A stretch of 64,000 bases of DNA from Melitaea cinxia (GCF_905220565.1 NC_059418.1:82001-146000), one strand, 5' to 3'; counted from the stretch's first letter, positions 43,985 to 56,335 are shown. Made by a program: numbers and translations. Notes: a model not told the origin generated them from the sequence alone.

Positions 43985-44315
43985 CTAGCTGACCCCGCAA
44001 ACGTTGTTTTGCCATATATTTTATTAAACTTCTCAATCCCCCCCCCCCCTCTTATAAGTTATAACTTAGGAGAATGAAAAATAGATGTTGGCCGATTCTC
44101 AGACCTACCCGATATGCACACCAAATTTCATAATATTTTATTAACCCTCTTAAACCCCCCCCCCCCCCCGCCTTATAACTTAGGGGTATGAAAAATAGAT
44201 GTTGGCCGATTCTCAGACCTACCCGATATGCACACAAGATTTCATAAGAATCGGTCTAGCCGTTACGGAGGAGTTTAACTACAAACACCGCGACACGCGA
44301 ATTTTATATATTAGA
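43985..44315 (-). mobile_element. Helitron-like 'E' with internal duplication
   Basis: Minus-strand TC...CTAG element. The block with GATGTTGGCCGATTCTCAGA and its neighbouring C-run (G-run on the minus strand) is present twice. Confidence 0.65.
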
Positions 44316-44687
44316 TTTTTTTTTTTAATAAAAAATCTGTGGAAAAATCAAAAAGTTTATTATTACCTACTTAACTCGTTAAATGGCTCATTCACCAGAA
44401 ATCTGTTTTACCATCTGATAAAGCTTGTCAGCTACTTATATGTGAGATAAATTTATCTACAATTCGTGAAACAAGTCTTAATATAGGAAGGAATATCGTT
44501 TTTAAATGTATCCATTGTTTTTCCATGTCGCGGTTCGATGCTCGACGGTATCGAGCGATATTGTGCCTTCTCCACTCATAGCTAAATAATTTATATTTTA
44601 TTGATATTAACTTATGTAGAGTTGAGTATGAAGCCTTTATTTTATTTATTTATTTAATTAAAACGTTTTTTTTTTGTAAAATTCGAC
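44316..44687. other. No gene seen
   Basis: AT-rich; ATTT-rich at 44637-44660. Confidence 0.35.
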
Positions 44688-44880
44688 GGCGGGTTGGTGA
44701 CCGCAGGGCTGGCTTTGTCGCACCGAAGACGCTGCTGCCCGTCTTCGGCATGTGTATTTCAAAGCCAGCAGTTGGATGGTTATCCCGCTATCGCTCGGCC
44801 TTTTAAGTTCCAAGGTGGAAGTGGAACTCTGTTATCCCTTAATCGCCTCTTACGACACTCACGGGAAGAGATGGGGTGGT
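44688..44880 (-). mobile_element. SINE-A fragment
   Basis: Begins inside the family at GGCGGGTTGGTGACCGCAGG and ends at ACGGGAAGAGATGGGGTGG; both extremes are missing. Confidence 0.6.
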
Positions 44881-45145
44881 ATATCTAATAACACGTATTT
44901 ACTTGACTATTCCTTCATCGACGTACGTTGTATTATACTCATAACTTTTTAATGGATATACCGATTTTGATGATGTATATTTTAATCGAAAGCTGAGGCT
45001 TGGTCTTTGGTTAAATTTAAATTTGATCGAGATCCAATGACTAGTTTTTGAGTAATCTTCATCCCCAGGAGATCTCTACCTTACTCACCAACAGGAACAC
45101 AATACTGCTTGAAAGCAGTATTATGTAGCTGTGAGCTTCTGTAAG
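44881..45145 (-). repeat. Repeat 'D' and inverted 'F' fragments
   Basis: 44881-45060 is a reversed 'D' unit. 45065-45145 is a minus-strand piece of 'F' (AACAGGAACACAATACTGCT), which stands head-to-head with the plus-strand copy that follows. Confidence 0.5.
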
Positions 45146-45151
45146 GGTACT

Positions 45152-45433
45152 AACTGAGGTAGGGCACAGCAGGAATTTCCTGCTCAAAATCTGGAGCAGC
45201 CCGACTGGTGTAGTACCTCGACCTTACAGAAGACCACAGCTAAAAAATACTGTTTTAAGGCAGTATTGTGTTCCTGTTGGTGAGTAAGGTGACCAGAGCT
45301 CCTGGGGGGATTGGGGATCGGGTCGGCAACGCGCTTGTGATGCTTCTGGTGTTGCAGGCGTCTATAAGCTACGGTAATCGCTTACCATCAGGTGAGCCGT
45401 ACGCTTGTTTGCCGACCTAGTGACATAAAAAAA
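45152..45433 (+). mobile_element. Retroposon 'F', complete copy
   Basis: GAGGTAGGGCACAGCAGGAA to GCCGACCTAGTGACAT plus A tail; nearly the same as 27882-28163. Confidence 0.7.
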
Positions 45434-45584
45434 AATGTAATTGTTTCATTACGTACCAAATATTCAGAAAATTCCTAAACATATTAACATAACCTACAAG
45501 AATCTGAAAAATTCTGTCAATTTACATATGTATTGAAATAACCAAATAACAGTATTATTTAATACACACAACATTTATAAGATA

Positions 45585-45835
45585 CTAGCTTCTACTCGCG
45601 ACTTCGAATAGTTACTTTTAGCTAACTGGAGAAGCTCTCAAAAGGAAAAAACCCGATTTTAAAACATTCTCCATTGGTGCTCCGCTCCTATTGGTCTTAG
45701 CGTGATGATATATAGCCTAGCCTTCCTCGATTAATGGACTATCTAACACTGAAAGAATTTTTCAAATCGGACCAGTAGTTCCTGAGATTAGCACTTTCAA
45801 ATACACAAACTCTATAGCTTCATATATTAGTATAT
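45585..45835 (-). mobile_element. Helitron-like element remnant
   Basis: CTAGCTTCTACTCGCGACTT end on the plus strand; opposite end ATATTAGTATATATTGG; old. Confidence 0.45.
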
Positions 45836-46740
45836 ATTGGCTGTGCCCCGGCTTTTTATTTCATTCTCTAACGCAATTTAAAAAAAGCTTATCTTTTTTT
45901 TAAAGTTTTTTTACTTTTAATTTATTTTTTAATTTTTAATTATCGCTGAACTGGTTTCTCAGCCTGTTGTTCTCAGCATTTGACACTCATATTGTAGGAA
46001 AGCATAAAAAAATTAATCCACCTTCTTTACAAGTCCGCCATATTGAATTTGTATTGATATCACTTTATTTTTCGAGTTATTTCTAGCAAAACCCTTTCAT
46101 TTTGTACCTATTTATATGAGTACATTAAAAGTTTGTTTTTGGATTTAGAATGACGTCACAGCTAATCATGCGTTGTCATCCAAACTAACGTGTAAACAAA
46201 ATTTCGACTCAATCGGTAGACGATATATGCTTCAAAATTGAGTTTCAAGATTCCCCGATAAACATGTTTACATACATTGCAAATTAAATAAAATCTTTTA
46301 ACATAAAATTAACAATAATTCCTTAAAGCACGTGTTATTATTAATAAGAGTTATTTTTCAAGTATTTTCCTTATAAGATAATTCCTAAGAGTACCTACGC
46401 CGTGTTGTTTGTGTGTTGTGTGAACAAACAAAATGTCCGCTCTCACCTGTCAGTCCCGCGTTTTATACTCGATGAAATATAAACAGAATCGAACTGAAAT
46501 TTTATATATTACCGGGTCAAGGTTCTCTATAATAGTTTTATGAATATTTATATATTTAAGCGATTTAAATAAGCTCATTTAAATTGCTTAAAAAATATAG
46601 GATAGTAATGTATATTTAAAGATCATTATTACAGATATTACAATAATCAAATAGAGGAAGCAACACCAGATATGAACGAAGTTTCTTATTATAAAATATT
46701 AATGTCAAGTTCCATTCGAGGTATAAAGATAATATTATTT
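45836..46740. other. No gene seen
   Basis: AT-rich noncoding DNA without recognised repeats. Confidence 0.4.
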
Positions 46741-47018
46741 TTTTATGTCACTAGCAAACAAGCGTACGGCTCACTTGATGGTAAGCGATTACCGTAGCTT
46801 ATAGACAACTGCAACACCAGAAGCATCGCAAGCGCGTTGCCGACCCAATCCCCAATCCCCCCAGGAGCTCTGGTCACCTTACTCACCACAGGAACACAAT
46901 ACTGCTTGAAAAAAGTATTATTTTGCTGTGATCTTCTGTAAGGTCGAGGTACTACCCCAGTCGGGCTGCTCCATATTTTGAGCAGGAAATTCCTGCTGTG
47001 CCCTACCTCAGTTAAAAT
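46741..47018 (-). mobile_element. Retroposon 'F', complete copy
   Basis: Inverse copy with T-tail TTTTTTTATGTCACTAG on the plus strand and AATTCCTGCTGTGCCCTACC at the other end. Confidence 0.7.
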
Positions 47019-47259
47019 TATTCGGGGATACATTTTTGGAACGAAGTTCCTTACGGCAGGCTTGATATTTGGCTGGGCAAGCGAATTGAAAAAAAATGTG
47101 ATACTAAAACCGTAAGAAAAATATACAACGGAAGTGAAGTAATATCAGTCACACGACTGTACAATATGACGTTTGTAAAACTAAAATATTACTAGTAAAC
47201 TTTTTTTAAATTATTTATGTAATTTTATACTGTCGACAAAAATATATAAAGACACTTTT

Positions 47260-47300
47260 TTTAACCGACTTCCAAAAAAGGAGGAGGTTCTCAATTCGAC

Positions 47301-47335
<35 letters not shown>

Positions 47336-47885
47336 ATGTTACCTCAGAACTTTTGACCGGGTAGACCGATTTCGACAAATTTTGTTTTAATCGAAAGGTG
47401 GTGTGTGCCAATTGGTCCCATTTAAATTTATTTGAGATCTAACAACTACTTTTCGAGTTATATCTAATAATGCGTTTTTACTTGACGCTTTTTTCGTCGA
47501 CCTACGTTGTATTATACCGCATAACTTTCTACTGGATGTACCGATTTTGGTAATTCTTTTTTTGTTGGAAAGGGCATATCCCTAGTTTGGTACCGTGATA
47601 AGGAAACCAGGATCTGATGATGGAATCCCAGAGAAATCGAGGGAAACTTTCGAAAATCCGCAATAGCTTTTTACTGGGTGTACCGATTTTGATAATTTTT
47701 AATTTAATCGAAAGCTGGTGTTTATCATGTGGTCACATATAAATTTTATCGAGATCTGATAACTGCTTTTTGAGTAATCTTTGATAACGCGTAGTTACTT
47801 GACTATTTTTTCGTCGATCTACGTTGTATTACTAGTCGATGTAATTGAAGTCGGTTTTTTTTTCGTTTGCGAGCAAACACAATTA
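47260..47885 (-). repeat. Interspersed repeat 'D', full copy
   Basis: Minus-strand copy, TTTTTAACCGACTTCCAAAA to GTTTGCGAGCAAACACAATT on the plus strand; a T-run at 47307-47330. Confidence 0.65.
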
Positions 47886-48524
47886 TTATTTCACTTAATA
47901 GTTTAAATTATTATTATTTTCTAAAATACTAAATTTCTCTGTCCCTTTTTAAATCTTTAAAACTACGCAACGGATTTTGATGCGGTTTTATTTAATAGAT
48001 AGAGTGATTAAAGAGGAAGGTTTATATGTATAATAACACCCATTAAATAGTGGAGAAATACTGTTATTTTTGAGGTTTCTAATGTGATGTCGTAAATAAT
48101 TACATTTTTTCCGCTTACATTGCAAACGCAGTCTGAATCCTACGAGATTTATCAAAATAATGTACTAAGTATTGTACACATTGAAAAGGTCTACAGAAAA
48201 CTCTGCTATGGTATATGTCTATCCCTTATCCCACAATAACATATTTTTTGTCATTTACTTTTTACGACAAATAATGGCTAATTTTCAAAGCGATTTTAAC
48301 CAATACAACATTAATCCTTATCTAATTAAAATAACTTAAATACATTGTTGATTTAATATAGATCTATGTGGCCCTTCACAGCATGAGTAGTTGAGTTAAA
48401 TGAATATTTTCGAAGATATTACAGATTTAAAAATTGCGGTACTTAGCGTTTGCGGCGATTCCGGCCGGCTTTTACTCTAAAGCTAACGCGTGCGGGCCAC
48501 GGGCAGTAATGAATAAATCAAAAC
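47886..48524. other. Helitron-like scrap (47938-48140), no gene
   Basis: ACTACGCAACGGATTTTGAT and GTTTCTAATGTGATGTCGTA match the opposite strand of 40324-40600. The rest is unassigned. Confidence 0.4.
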
Positions 48525-48595
48525 TAATCGTGCGAACCCGCAACCCGCGGAGCAGAAAGCAGTGCTACTACAAACTGCGCCAACGGGGATTACAT
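48525..48595 (-). mobile_element. tRNA-derived SINE head (third family)
   Basis: Minus strand GTTGGCGCAGTTTGTAGTAG with a B-box-like GGGTTGCGGGTTCGCACG; matches 19683-19760. Confidence 0.55.
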
Positions 48596-48798
48596 TTAAA
48601 ATGAATACTAGTATAATATAGTTCTAAAATGTATTTCGTATTTTTACCGCCATAACATCGAATGACGACAAAGCGAACTTAAAATTGGAATGACGTAATT
48701 AATTAGCATATTGATTGTTAAATCTGATAGTTCTTTTAAAATAACAACAAATTAATAGTTTATTTTGGACAAGTTGGATGTATAAATATATAATTATA

Positions 48799-49014
48799 CT
48801 AGCTGACCCCGCAAACGTTGTTTTGCCATATCTGTTATAAAGCCCCTTAATCCCCTCCACCCCCCCCCCCCCCTTATAACTTAGGGGTTATTAAAAATAG
48901 ATGTTCGATTCTCAGACCTACCCAATATGCACACAACATTTCATGAGAATCGGTCAAGCCGTTTCGGAGGAGTTTAACTACAAAAATCGTGACAGGAGAA
49001 TTTTATATATTAGA
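48799..49014 (-). mobile_element. Helitron-like element 'E'
   Basis: CTAGCTGACCCCGCAAACGT end and AATTTTATATATTAGA start (plus-strand view); one C-run block only. Confidence 0.65.
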
Positions 49015-49950
49015 TTAAATATAATATTTAAGTTTTCTTTGTTTGTTTGAGAAAAACAATAAATTTGATAATTGTACTCAGATATACGCTACTACTAGTA
49101 ACGCCTCCCGGTATTACTTCCATATATTATAATCCTATAGCAATGTCGGGATGGAGGATGATAAGAAAGGTAAGGAAAGAAATTTCTAGAAAGTATTTTT
49201 TTCAAGGCTTATAGTGCCTCGTGGTTTCGTCCGAGTAATGTTCGATCTCATGTAAATGTTGGAAAAAAAATAACTAATATATTAAGCTTCATTGGAATTT
49301 GTCATCATGATATTAGAATGACTAGCGGAAGGACGTTTACAGGCTTTATTACAATCTGTACGTAACAAAGCCTGCAATTGAAAAGACAGTACAAATTCCT
49401 TGAAAGCGCCAGTACGTAATATCGATTAAGTAAACATAAATAAATCTCATTTTAAGGCTCCATAACTATTGCGACCTTTGGCATTACACGAACAACGCTA
49501 GAAAAAAAAAGTAAAACGTCACACATAGATTTTCGAGCCAAAACATTTTAAACTCTATAACAAAAAGCGCAGATTATAAATTGGACTGTCGAATTAATAT
49601 GTAATGTTTTCTTAATTTCGCCTCTAAGGAGGTTTCGTTTCGTTTTTAATCGGCCTCTTTGGACGCGTGCGTGCGCCCTTTCGTTGTTAATTTAAAAAAG
49701 AAATTTGGTAATGTCGGATTATAAGGTCAGTTCTAGATTATTTGTTAATTATTAATTAGTTATATAGCAAGAGTTTATTGAAGAAATCGAAAAAAAAAAC
49801 TTTCTGGAAACAGAAGTTCTTTTTCCTCGAGTAATATCGCCGAGACTTGGTATGATACCGACTCGCAGCTTCAATTGCGCATCTTCCTATCTAAGAAATA
49901 AAAAGTAGCATAATATGTGTTTTATTCTACCCTCAACTATATCATCTATA
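49015..49950. other. No gene seen
   Basis: Apparently low-copy sequence. 49600-49690 (CGCCTCTAAGGAGGTTTCGT, GGACGCGTGCGTGCGCCC) is a GC-richer patch that could be regulatory; no evidence beyond composition. Confidence 0.3.
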
Positions 49951-50238
49951 TCTATACAAATAAATAAAATTGGAATGTCTGTTTGTAAAATTAAAATAAC
50001 AGCTTTTTACTAAATTAAGTACATGTACCAAAATAACATTTTTTTTAATTTTTGTCTGTCTGTCTGTCTGTCTGACGTCGGACCGATTTTGACGGGACTT
50101 TCACTGGCAGATAGCTAATGTAATAAGGAGTAACTGACGCTACTTTTATTATAGATTTTCACTTTATTTATAACTCTGCGAACTAAACAATAAGTATTTT
50201 GTTAAATTCCACACGGACGAAGTCGCGGGCACAGCTAG
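49951..50238 (+). mobile_element. Helitron-like non-autonomous element
   Basis: Starts TCTATACAAATAAATAAAAT and ends AAGTCGCGGGCACAGCTAG followed by T; contains (TGTC)n. Confidence 0.6.
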
Positions 50239-50509
50239 TATTATTGATAATATGTTTTAGCTTACATTCTTAAGTTTTGATAGGAGCGGGCCAATTTTGG
50301 TCCGTGGGCCGTAATTTGGAAACCCCTGTTTTAGACTAATTGTGTGATTGAAAAGAAGTAATTATTAACTATAAACTAACTTTCAGAATAATTGGTTTTC
50401 TTGATGTAAGTTGCAATTGTGTAAGTGCCAAGTAACGATTACTAACAAAAATAAAAATTGGAATAACAAAAGCACGGGCATTATAAGCCTGTGGATATTT
50501 ATATATATC

Positions 50510-50680
50510 ACATCATCACATCAGCCTTTCGCAGTCCACTACTGGACCTAGGCCTAAATAAGTTTGAGCCAAAAATGTCGCGAACTCATGTGTGTTGCCC
50601 ATAGTCACCACGCTGGGCAGGCGGGTTGGTGACCGCTGGGCTGGCTTTGTCGCACCGAAGACGCTGCTGCCCATCTTCGC
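50510..50680 (-). mobile_element. SINE-A fragment
   Basis: CATCACATCAGCC tail side, GCAGTCCACTACTGGACCTA, GTCACCACGCTGGGCAGGCG; 5' half missing. Confidence 0.6.
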
Positions 50681-51242
50681 GCTAATTCATACTCAAATAT
50701 TCATACATGATAAATACGTGTACGTGTGTGTGTGGTTGCATGTTGTGTGTGAATTATCTATTCTTTTCTTCTTAAAATATACTATATGACAATCCAGTGA
50801 CGTAGCGAGCTTAACTCGTGCCTCACAATATCTTTTTAACCCCCCCCCCCCCCCCTCATCCGAAAACTTATATGTTCAGCAATTTTGCATTAAGCCTTTT
50901 CCCCTTGCCCCTCCCCCACTACGCCACTGTTGTAATCTGAAGAGACATGTTTTCTTAACGTTGTATAGTGAATGTAAAGTTTTCTCACTGTTAAAACATT
51001 CGATGTTGTGAGGGCTGGTGGTCGTCTATTGGCGTTTTGTTTTAAATATATATCCCTCGGGAGTGCTCTGCGCTCTGCAACACAATTTATTAAGTTTTCG
51101 AAGCATCACCACATACATATACATACATACACATACTTCAATACAGTATGTAATGATTATCTGTAACTAAGGCGTTGTGGATCGGTTCAACAGACTTTGG
51201 CAAGCCACACGCTGCAAGTTTTAAATATCCACATAAGCTTCA
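50681..51242. other. No gene seen
   Basis: Includes a C-run near 50839-50855. No gene or repeat assigned. Confidence 0.35.
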
Positions 51243-51586
51243 TCGCTTTAGCCTGTAATATCCCACTACTGTGCATAGGCCTCTTTCCCCATGTAGGAGA
51301 AGGATCAGAGCTTAATCCACCACGCTGCTCCAATGCTGGTTGGCGGATATATTCCTTACTATGAGTAACGATTGCTATCAGGTGTACATGATAACAACCA
51401 GTACCGACGGCTTAACGTGCTCTCCGAGGCACGGTGGGGAGACCCACAAGGACTGCACAAACACCCAGACCACGGCAAAAACCTGTATGGCGAATACAAA
51501 TGTTTGTCATGTGCGGGGATCGAACCCGCAACCGCCAGCGCAACAGGTACAATCAATGGCTGTAACCGTTGCGCCAACGCGGCGTC
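51243..51586 (-). mobile_element. SINE-B, complete copy
   Basis: Minus strand GACGCCGCGTTGGCGCAACG head, GGTTCGATCCCCGC B-box, then body and CACAGTAGTGGGATATTACA tail. Good reference copy (about 344 bp). Confidence 0.75.
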
Positions 51587-52075
51587 ATAAGCTTACTAAG
51601 TCTAATATATAATGAAGTTTAAGAAAATGGTATGGAGTAGGGTTAGGGTTAAGCGCGGTGATCTCAGGAAGTACTTCTTCAAATTGGAATTTTGTTTATT
51701 TTGGACTATTTTTTGAAGAATGCTATAAGCAATATCAAACTCCACAATCATTAGGACCATTGTTTTGTTTGTTTATTTTGCCGTAGGCTTAGTTTTCCGC
51801 ATTTAGACACAAAGGTGGTCCGTTATGCATGAAAAATGGCTGACTAGTTCAGCCAGCCCAGCTCCTTCCAGAAGCTCAGAAGCCTCCTGGGGCGTTCGCG
51901 GGCTTCTCGGAGCGTCCTTATTTCCTTAAGGATGGTAGCCTTATTAGGACCATCACTAAAACATTGCAAAAACGGGAAATAGTTATTACTTTTGATAGCA
52001 TAACGTACGTATAATATAAACATTTCTATAAAAGAGTTATAGAGGAAAGCTAGTTTGTGACTTAAGTTGGGTAAT
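51587..52075. other. No gene recognised
   Basis: GC-richer at 51845-51950 (CAGCCAGCCCAGCTCCTTCC, GGCGTTCGCGGGCTTCTCGG); possibly retroelement-derived but unmatched here. Confidence 0.3.
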
Positions 52076-52205
52076 CATCATCATCATTTCAGCCTATTGC
52101 AGTCCACTGCTAGACATAGGCCTCAACAAGTTCGCGCCAAAAATGGCGAGAACTCATGTTTGCCCATGGTCACCACGCTGGGGAGGCGGTTTGGTAACCA
52201 GTGAT
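52076..52205 (-). mobile_element. SINE-A fragment
   Basis: (ATC)n tail, GCAGTCCACTGCTAGACATA, GTCACCACGCTGGGGAGGCG. Confidence 0.6.
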
Positions 52206-52297
52206 TGTTAAGTTGGGTAAGAGATGAAACTATTTTATGGACAATAAGATTAGTAAAAAAAATACAATCCTATCCAACTACAAAAATTTATTATATA

Positions 52298-52745
52298 CTA
52301 GCGACCCGCTCCGGCTTCGCACGGGTGCAATGCTGATACTAAATATACTATCTCTTTATTTATAGTGCGAAGTTAGCTTATAGCATGGTTATTAACATAA
52401 TAACAACAACATTCAAATATGCGTCGTTAGATTACGCGTTGTTACTGAATGCGTTGAAGAAATAAAGGTTCACTGTTCGTTCCCTATAGGTGAAAGCGTA
52501 ATATTATATAGCCAATATGTTGACCCGACATCTTAATAATATTCATGCCAAATTTGAAGTAAATCCATGCGTTACTTTTTGAGTTTAACCCGGACATACA
52601 TATAGACAAACAGACAAATAGACAAAAATTCTAAAAACCATAAATTTGGCTTCGGTATCAATTGTAGATCACACCCCAAGTATTCTTTAAAAAAACAATT
52701 CAATGTGCAGTTTTGAATTTTCTACCATTTTATTATATGTATAGA
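52298..52745 (-). mobile_element. Helitron-like non-autonomous element
   Basis: Minus strand from TCTATACATATAATAAAATG (52745) to CGGAGCGGGTCGCTAG (52298). 448 bp, homologous over its length to 7666-8117. Confidence 0.7.
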
Positions 52746-53020
52746 AAATGCGTCCAAAACGGTACTCCATTAAATTATCTTTCTGTTGTTCCATATTAGA
52801 ACTGTCAAGTCACCGACAAACCTGTTAAACTATAATTATGTCTCAAAAAGTAAGCACAACTAATAGGTAACGACTGTTATCGATGTTAGTACCTAACTAA
52901 TTATACTTTGAATATTAATAGTAATTCTTTACAGGATGTGTTATTTAGCTGTGATCTTCTGTAAGGTCGAGGTACTTTCTCAGACGACCTGCTCCAGATA
53001 TTGGTTAGAATATTTCATAC

Positions 53021-53312
53021 GCTGTACATTGTTGAAACGCCTACAACTTTTAAAGAGCAATTACTTATGTTGCTATTTTTTAATAAAGATGTCTAAACTT
53101 AGTGACGCTGTTTTTAATACAAAATAATGATTGTATTTTTTTGATGTCGATTTCAGTTATCTCAATAAATTTGCTGTACATTGTTCAAACGCCTACAACT
53201 TTTAAAGAGCAATTACTTATGTTGCTATTTTTTAATAAAGATGTGTCGACTTAGTGACGCTGTTTTTAATACCAAATATTGATCGTGTTTTTTTTTAATG
53301 TCGATTTCAATT
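53021..53312. repeat. 152-bp tandem duplication
   Basis: GCTGTACATTGTT(G/C)AAACGC starts at 53021 and again at 53173. Both units include TTAAAGAGCAATTACTTATG and TTAGTGACGCTGTTTTTAAT. A few percent divergence. Confidence 0.8.
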
Positions 53313-53571
53313 ATTCTGTTTTTAATCGAAAGGCGCTTGTCGTGTGGCCCCAATTTAATAAAACTAGTGGTCGTACAGAGGTCAAAATTCGACCATAATT
53401 AAAAATTTAAATTAAAGAAAACCAGAAAAACATATGAAAATAAAGAACTTTTTTTAAATTTTTCAATTCGACTACAAACTGACAATCAACAAAATGTATA
53501 ATAAGCGTGTGTGTGTGTCAAATACATGGGTGTGTGTGTAATATATTTTCTATTTATTTAATGTACTTTTA

Positions 53572-53975
53572 AGAAAAGGGTATATGGTACAAAATTATTC
53601 AAAATCAGCCCACTCGTTTACCTTGGTTTAAAAAAGCAAGGATTGGTAGGAAGTACATCACTACAGCATTCAAATTACGTTCAGGCCATTTTCCATCCAA
53701 AAAGTTTGGCTTTTTAATGAAAAAAGCTGAATCCCCTTACTGTGACACATGCGGCCCGCTATATGATGTACACCACATACTAAGTGAATGTGATAAATAC
53801 GAAACGGAGAGAGAATCATTGATGAAACGCTTTGGTATAAATTTGAAATACGTACATTTTTATCCGTGTTAACAGAACCTTTGTCTGATGCAGCAAATTT
53901 GTTAGTTAATATGATCTTACATCATCAACGATTCTTTCTCCATTTCTTAGACATAGTGAGAATTAGGGTATGATG
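53572..53975 (+). pseudogene. LINE ORF2 C-terminal (post-RNase H) remnant
   Basis: A continuous frame reads KGIWYKIIQNQPTRLPWF, TTAFKLRSGHFPSKKFGFLM and SPYCDTCGPLYDVHHILSEC, with a Cys-X2-Cys-X7-His-X4-Cys zinc-knuckle-like motif typical of insect LINEs (I/R1/Jockey-group) after the RNase H region. It then needs one frameshift near 53860 to go on as LTEPLSDAANLLVNMILHHQ and stop at about 53970. A TGAGGCTGGCATG 3' UTR and an A tail follow. RT and endonuclease are missing. Confidence 0.65.
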
Positions 53976-54167
53976 AGGCTGGCATGTCTGTGTAGACAAA
54001 AGTCCCTAAAAAAAGAATAAAAAAAAAACGTATTTTAAAAAAATATGAGCGTTCTTCATTCCCTTTCTATATAAACTATAAGTGTGCGAAATTTCCTATT
54101 CCTCCGTCCGCGTAATTTTCCTAAAAAGAGGTACAAAGTTTTTGTTTCACGTATTAATATAAAGATT

Positions 54168-54772
54168 AAAATCTGACGAGCACTTTTCGAGTTATATCTA
54201 ATATTGCGTATTTGCTTAACAATTTTTTCGCGACCTACGTTGTAATAATACAAAAAGTATAAACTTTACCTACCATTTACTAGTTGTATCAGCTATGATT
54301 ATTGTTTTAATTGAAAGCCGATGCTTGGCTTGTAGTCCAAATACATTTTATTAAGATCCTATAAATACTTTTTGAGTAATCTTTGATAACACGTATTTAC
54401 TGAGGTAGGGCACAGCAGGAATTTTCTGCTCAAAATATGGAGCAGCCCGACTGGAGTAGTACCTCGACCTTACAGAAGACCACAGCTAAATAATACTGTT
54501 TTTAAGCAGTATTGTGTTCCTGTTGGTGAGTAAGGTGACCAGAGCTCCTGGGGGGGATTGGGTCGGCAACGCGCTTTCGATGCTTCTGGTGTTGCAGGCG
54601 TCTATAAGCTACGGTAATCGCTTACCATCAGGTGAGCCGTACGCTTGTTTGCCGACCTAGTGACAGAAAAAAAAAATACTTGACTATTTTTTCATTTACT
54701 TACCTTGTATTACTTATCGATGTAATTGAAGTTGATTTTTTTTGTCATTTTCGAGCAAACACAATTATGATT
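54168..54772 (-). repeat. Repeat 'D' copy split by retroposon 'F'
   Basis: The 'D' sequence stops at ACACGTATTTACT (54398) and continues at TACTTGACTATTTTTTC (54673), with an 'F' element in between. The short TACT-like duplication fits a retroposition target site. Confidence 0.6.
54399..54671 (+). mobile_element. Retroposon 'F', complete copy
   Basis: GAGGTAGGGCACAGCAGGAA through GCCGACCTAGTGACAG with A tail; younger than the 'D' copy it interrupts. Confidence 0.7.
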
Positions 54773-55126
54773 TGTTTTGATTGATTGCTATTATTCATCG
54801 CAAGGAGATTTTTTTAGTTATCGTCTACGAGTAATACAAAATAATAAGTCTAAACTAACCCTTACAGCCGTGTTTGTACATAATTAATTATTTTTTAAAT
54901 ATTAACCGTAATTCTCGTAAGCGATGCTTAAGTCTACGAAATGTTTTAAATTAATATAAGTGAGTTGAATCAAAGGTCGCGGAAGGTCACTAGCCCTACC
55001 TACAAGTCAGCTAATGCCTACCGTGTTAGAAGTTTTTAATTAACTTCCAATGTATGTAAGTATGTATGTATGTATTTATATCTTATTTATTAAATAGTAA
55101 ATTTATACCTATTGACAAGAAAAAAC
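54773..55126. other. No gene seen
   Basis: AT-rich, with a short (GTAT)n at 55055-55075. Confidence 0.35.
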
Positions 55127-55388
55127 CATTTGTATTGGCCATACATGTATTTGCCGTGGTCTGGGTGTTTGTTCAGTACTTGTGCATCTACCCCCCTTGC
55201 CTTGAAGAGCACGTTAACCTGTCGGCCCCGGTTGTTATCATGTACACCTGTTAGCGATTGTTACTCATAGTAGGGGAATATATCCGCCAACCCGCATTGG
55301 AGCAGCGTGGTGGATTAAGCTCTGACCCTTCTCCTACATGGGGAAAGAGGCCTATGCGCAGTAGCGGAATATTACAAGGTGAAGCAGA
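55127..55388 (+). mobile_element. SINE-B, 5'-truncated copy
   Basis: TTTGTATTGGCCATACATGT to GCGCAGTAGCGGAATATTAC, without tRNA head. Confidence 0.6.
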
Positions 55389-55609
55389 CAAGAAAAGAAT
55401 GCAAACTAAAAATACGTCGTACGTTCGTATAGAAATTCAAGTACGAAGAAATAGGAAAATTATTTATCATACCACACTATAAATTGGTCGAAAACATTGA
55501 GGGTAGTGAGGATTAAACACATCAAATATAGGACTAAGAACACAAATTACATATAGAGTTTATGTACCTAGCTTATTAACAGACAAACTCAATACATAAT
55601 TACATACTC

Positions 55610-55740
55610 CTGGGGGAGAAGAGGAATAGGGTCGGCAACGCCCTTGCGATGCTTCTGGTTTTGCAGCCGTACTATAGGCTACGGTAATCGCTTACCATCA
55701 GGTGAGCCGTACGCTTGTTTGTCGACCTAGTTGTATATAA
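55610..55740 (+). mobile_element. Retroposon 'F' 3' half
   Basis: GGGTCGGCAACGCCCTTGCG to TTTGTCGACCTAGTTGTATA. Confidence 0.6.
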
Positions 55741-55744
55741 TATA

Positions 55745-56335
55745 ATTAATTGGGTTAGCTGGCAAAAAAAGTGACTTCAATTATATCGACAAGTAATACA
55801 ACATAACTAGACAAAAAATAATCAAGTAAAATACGCTTTATCAAAAATGACTCAAAAAGTGCTAATTTGTTCAAATTTAAATGAGACTATATGATAGGCA
55901 TTCGTCATATCAGCCTTTCGCAGTCCACTACTGTACATAGGCCTCCACAAGTTCGAGCCGAAAATGCCGTGAACTCATGTGTTTTGCCCATAGTCACCAC
56001 GCTGGGCAGGCGGGTTTGTGACCGCTGATACGATAGGCATTAGCTGTCGATTAAAGTAAGAATCATCAAAATCGGTAAACACTGTAAAATGTTATACAGT
56101 TTAATATAACATACGTCAACGAAAAAATAGTCAAGTAAATACGCGTTATTAGATATAATTCGAAAAGTACAGGTCAGGTCTCAATTAAATTTAAATGGGA
56201 CTAAATGACACGTAACACCTTTCGATTAAAAAAAAATCATCGAAATCGAATCACCCAGTCAAAAGTTCTGAGATAACATACATAAAAAAATACAAGCGAA
56301 TCGAGAACCTTCTCCTTCTTTGTTAGTCGGTTAAA
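55745..56335 (+). repeat. Repeat 'D' interrupted by SINE-A piece
   Basis: Full-length but diverged 'D' copy (AGTGACTTCAATTATATCGA to TAGTCGGTTAAAAAAAC). A SINE-A fragment (55903-56031) is inserted with a 10-bp duplication GATAGGCATT (55893-55902, 56032-56041). Confidence 0.7.
55903..56031 (-). mobile_element. SINE-A fragment with 10-bp target duplication
   Basis: CATATCAGCCTTTCGCAGTC through CTGGGCAGGCGGGTTTGTGA, bounded by GATAGGCATT repeats. The short insert shows that strongly 5'-truncated copies integrate. Confidence 0.75.

Noticed and set aside
46743..47033. 96-codon minus frame
   Set aside because: Lies entirely in retroposon 'F', which has no conserved frame among copies.
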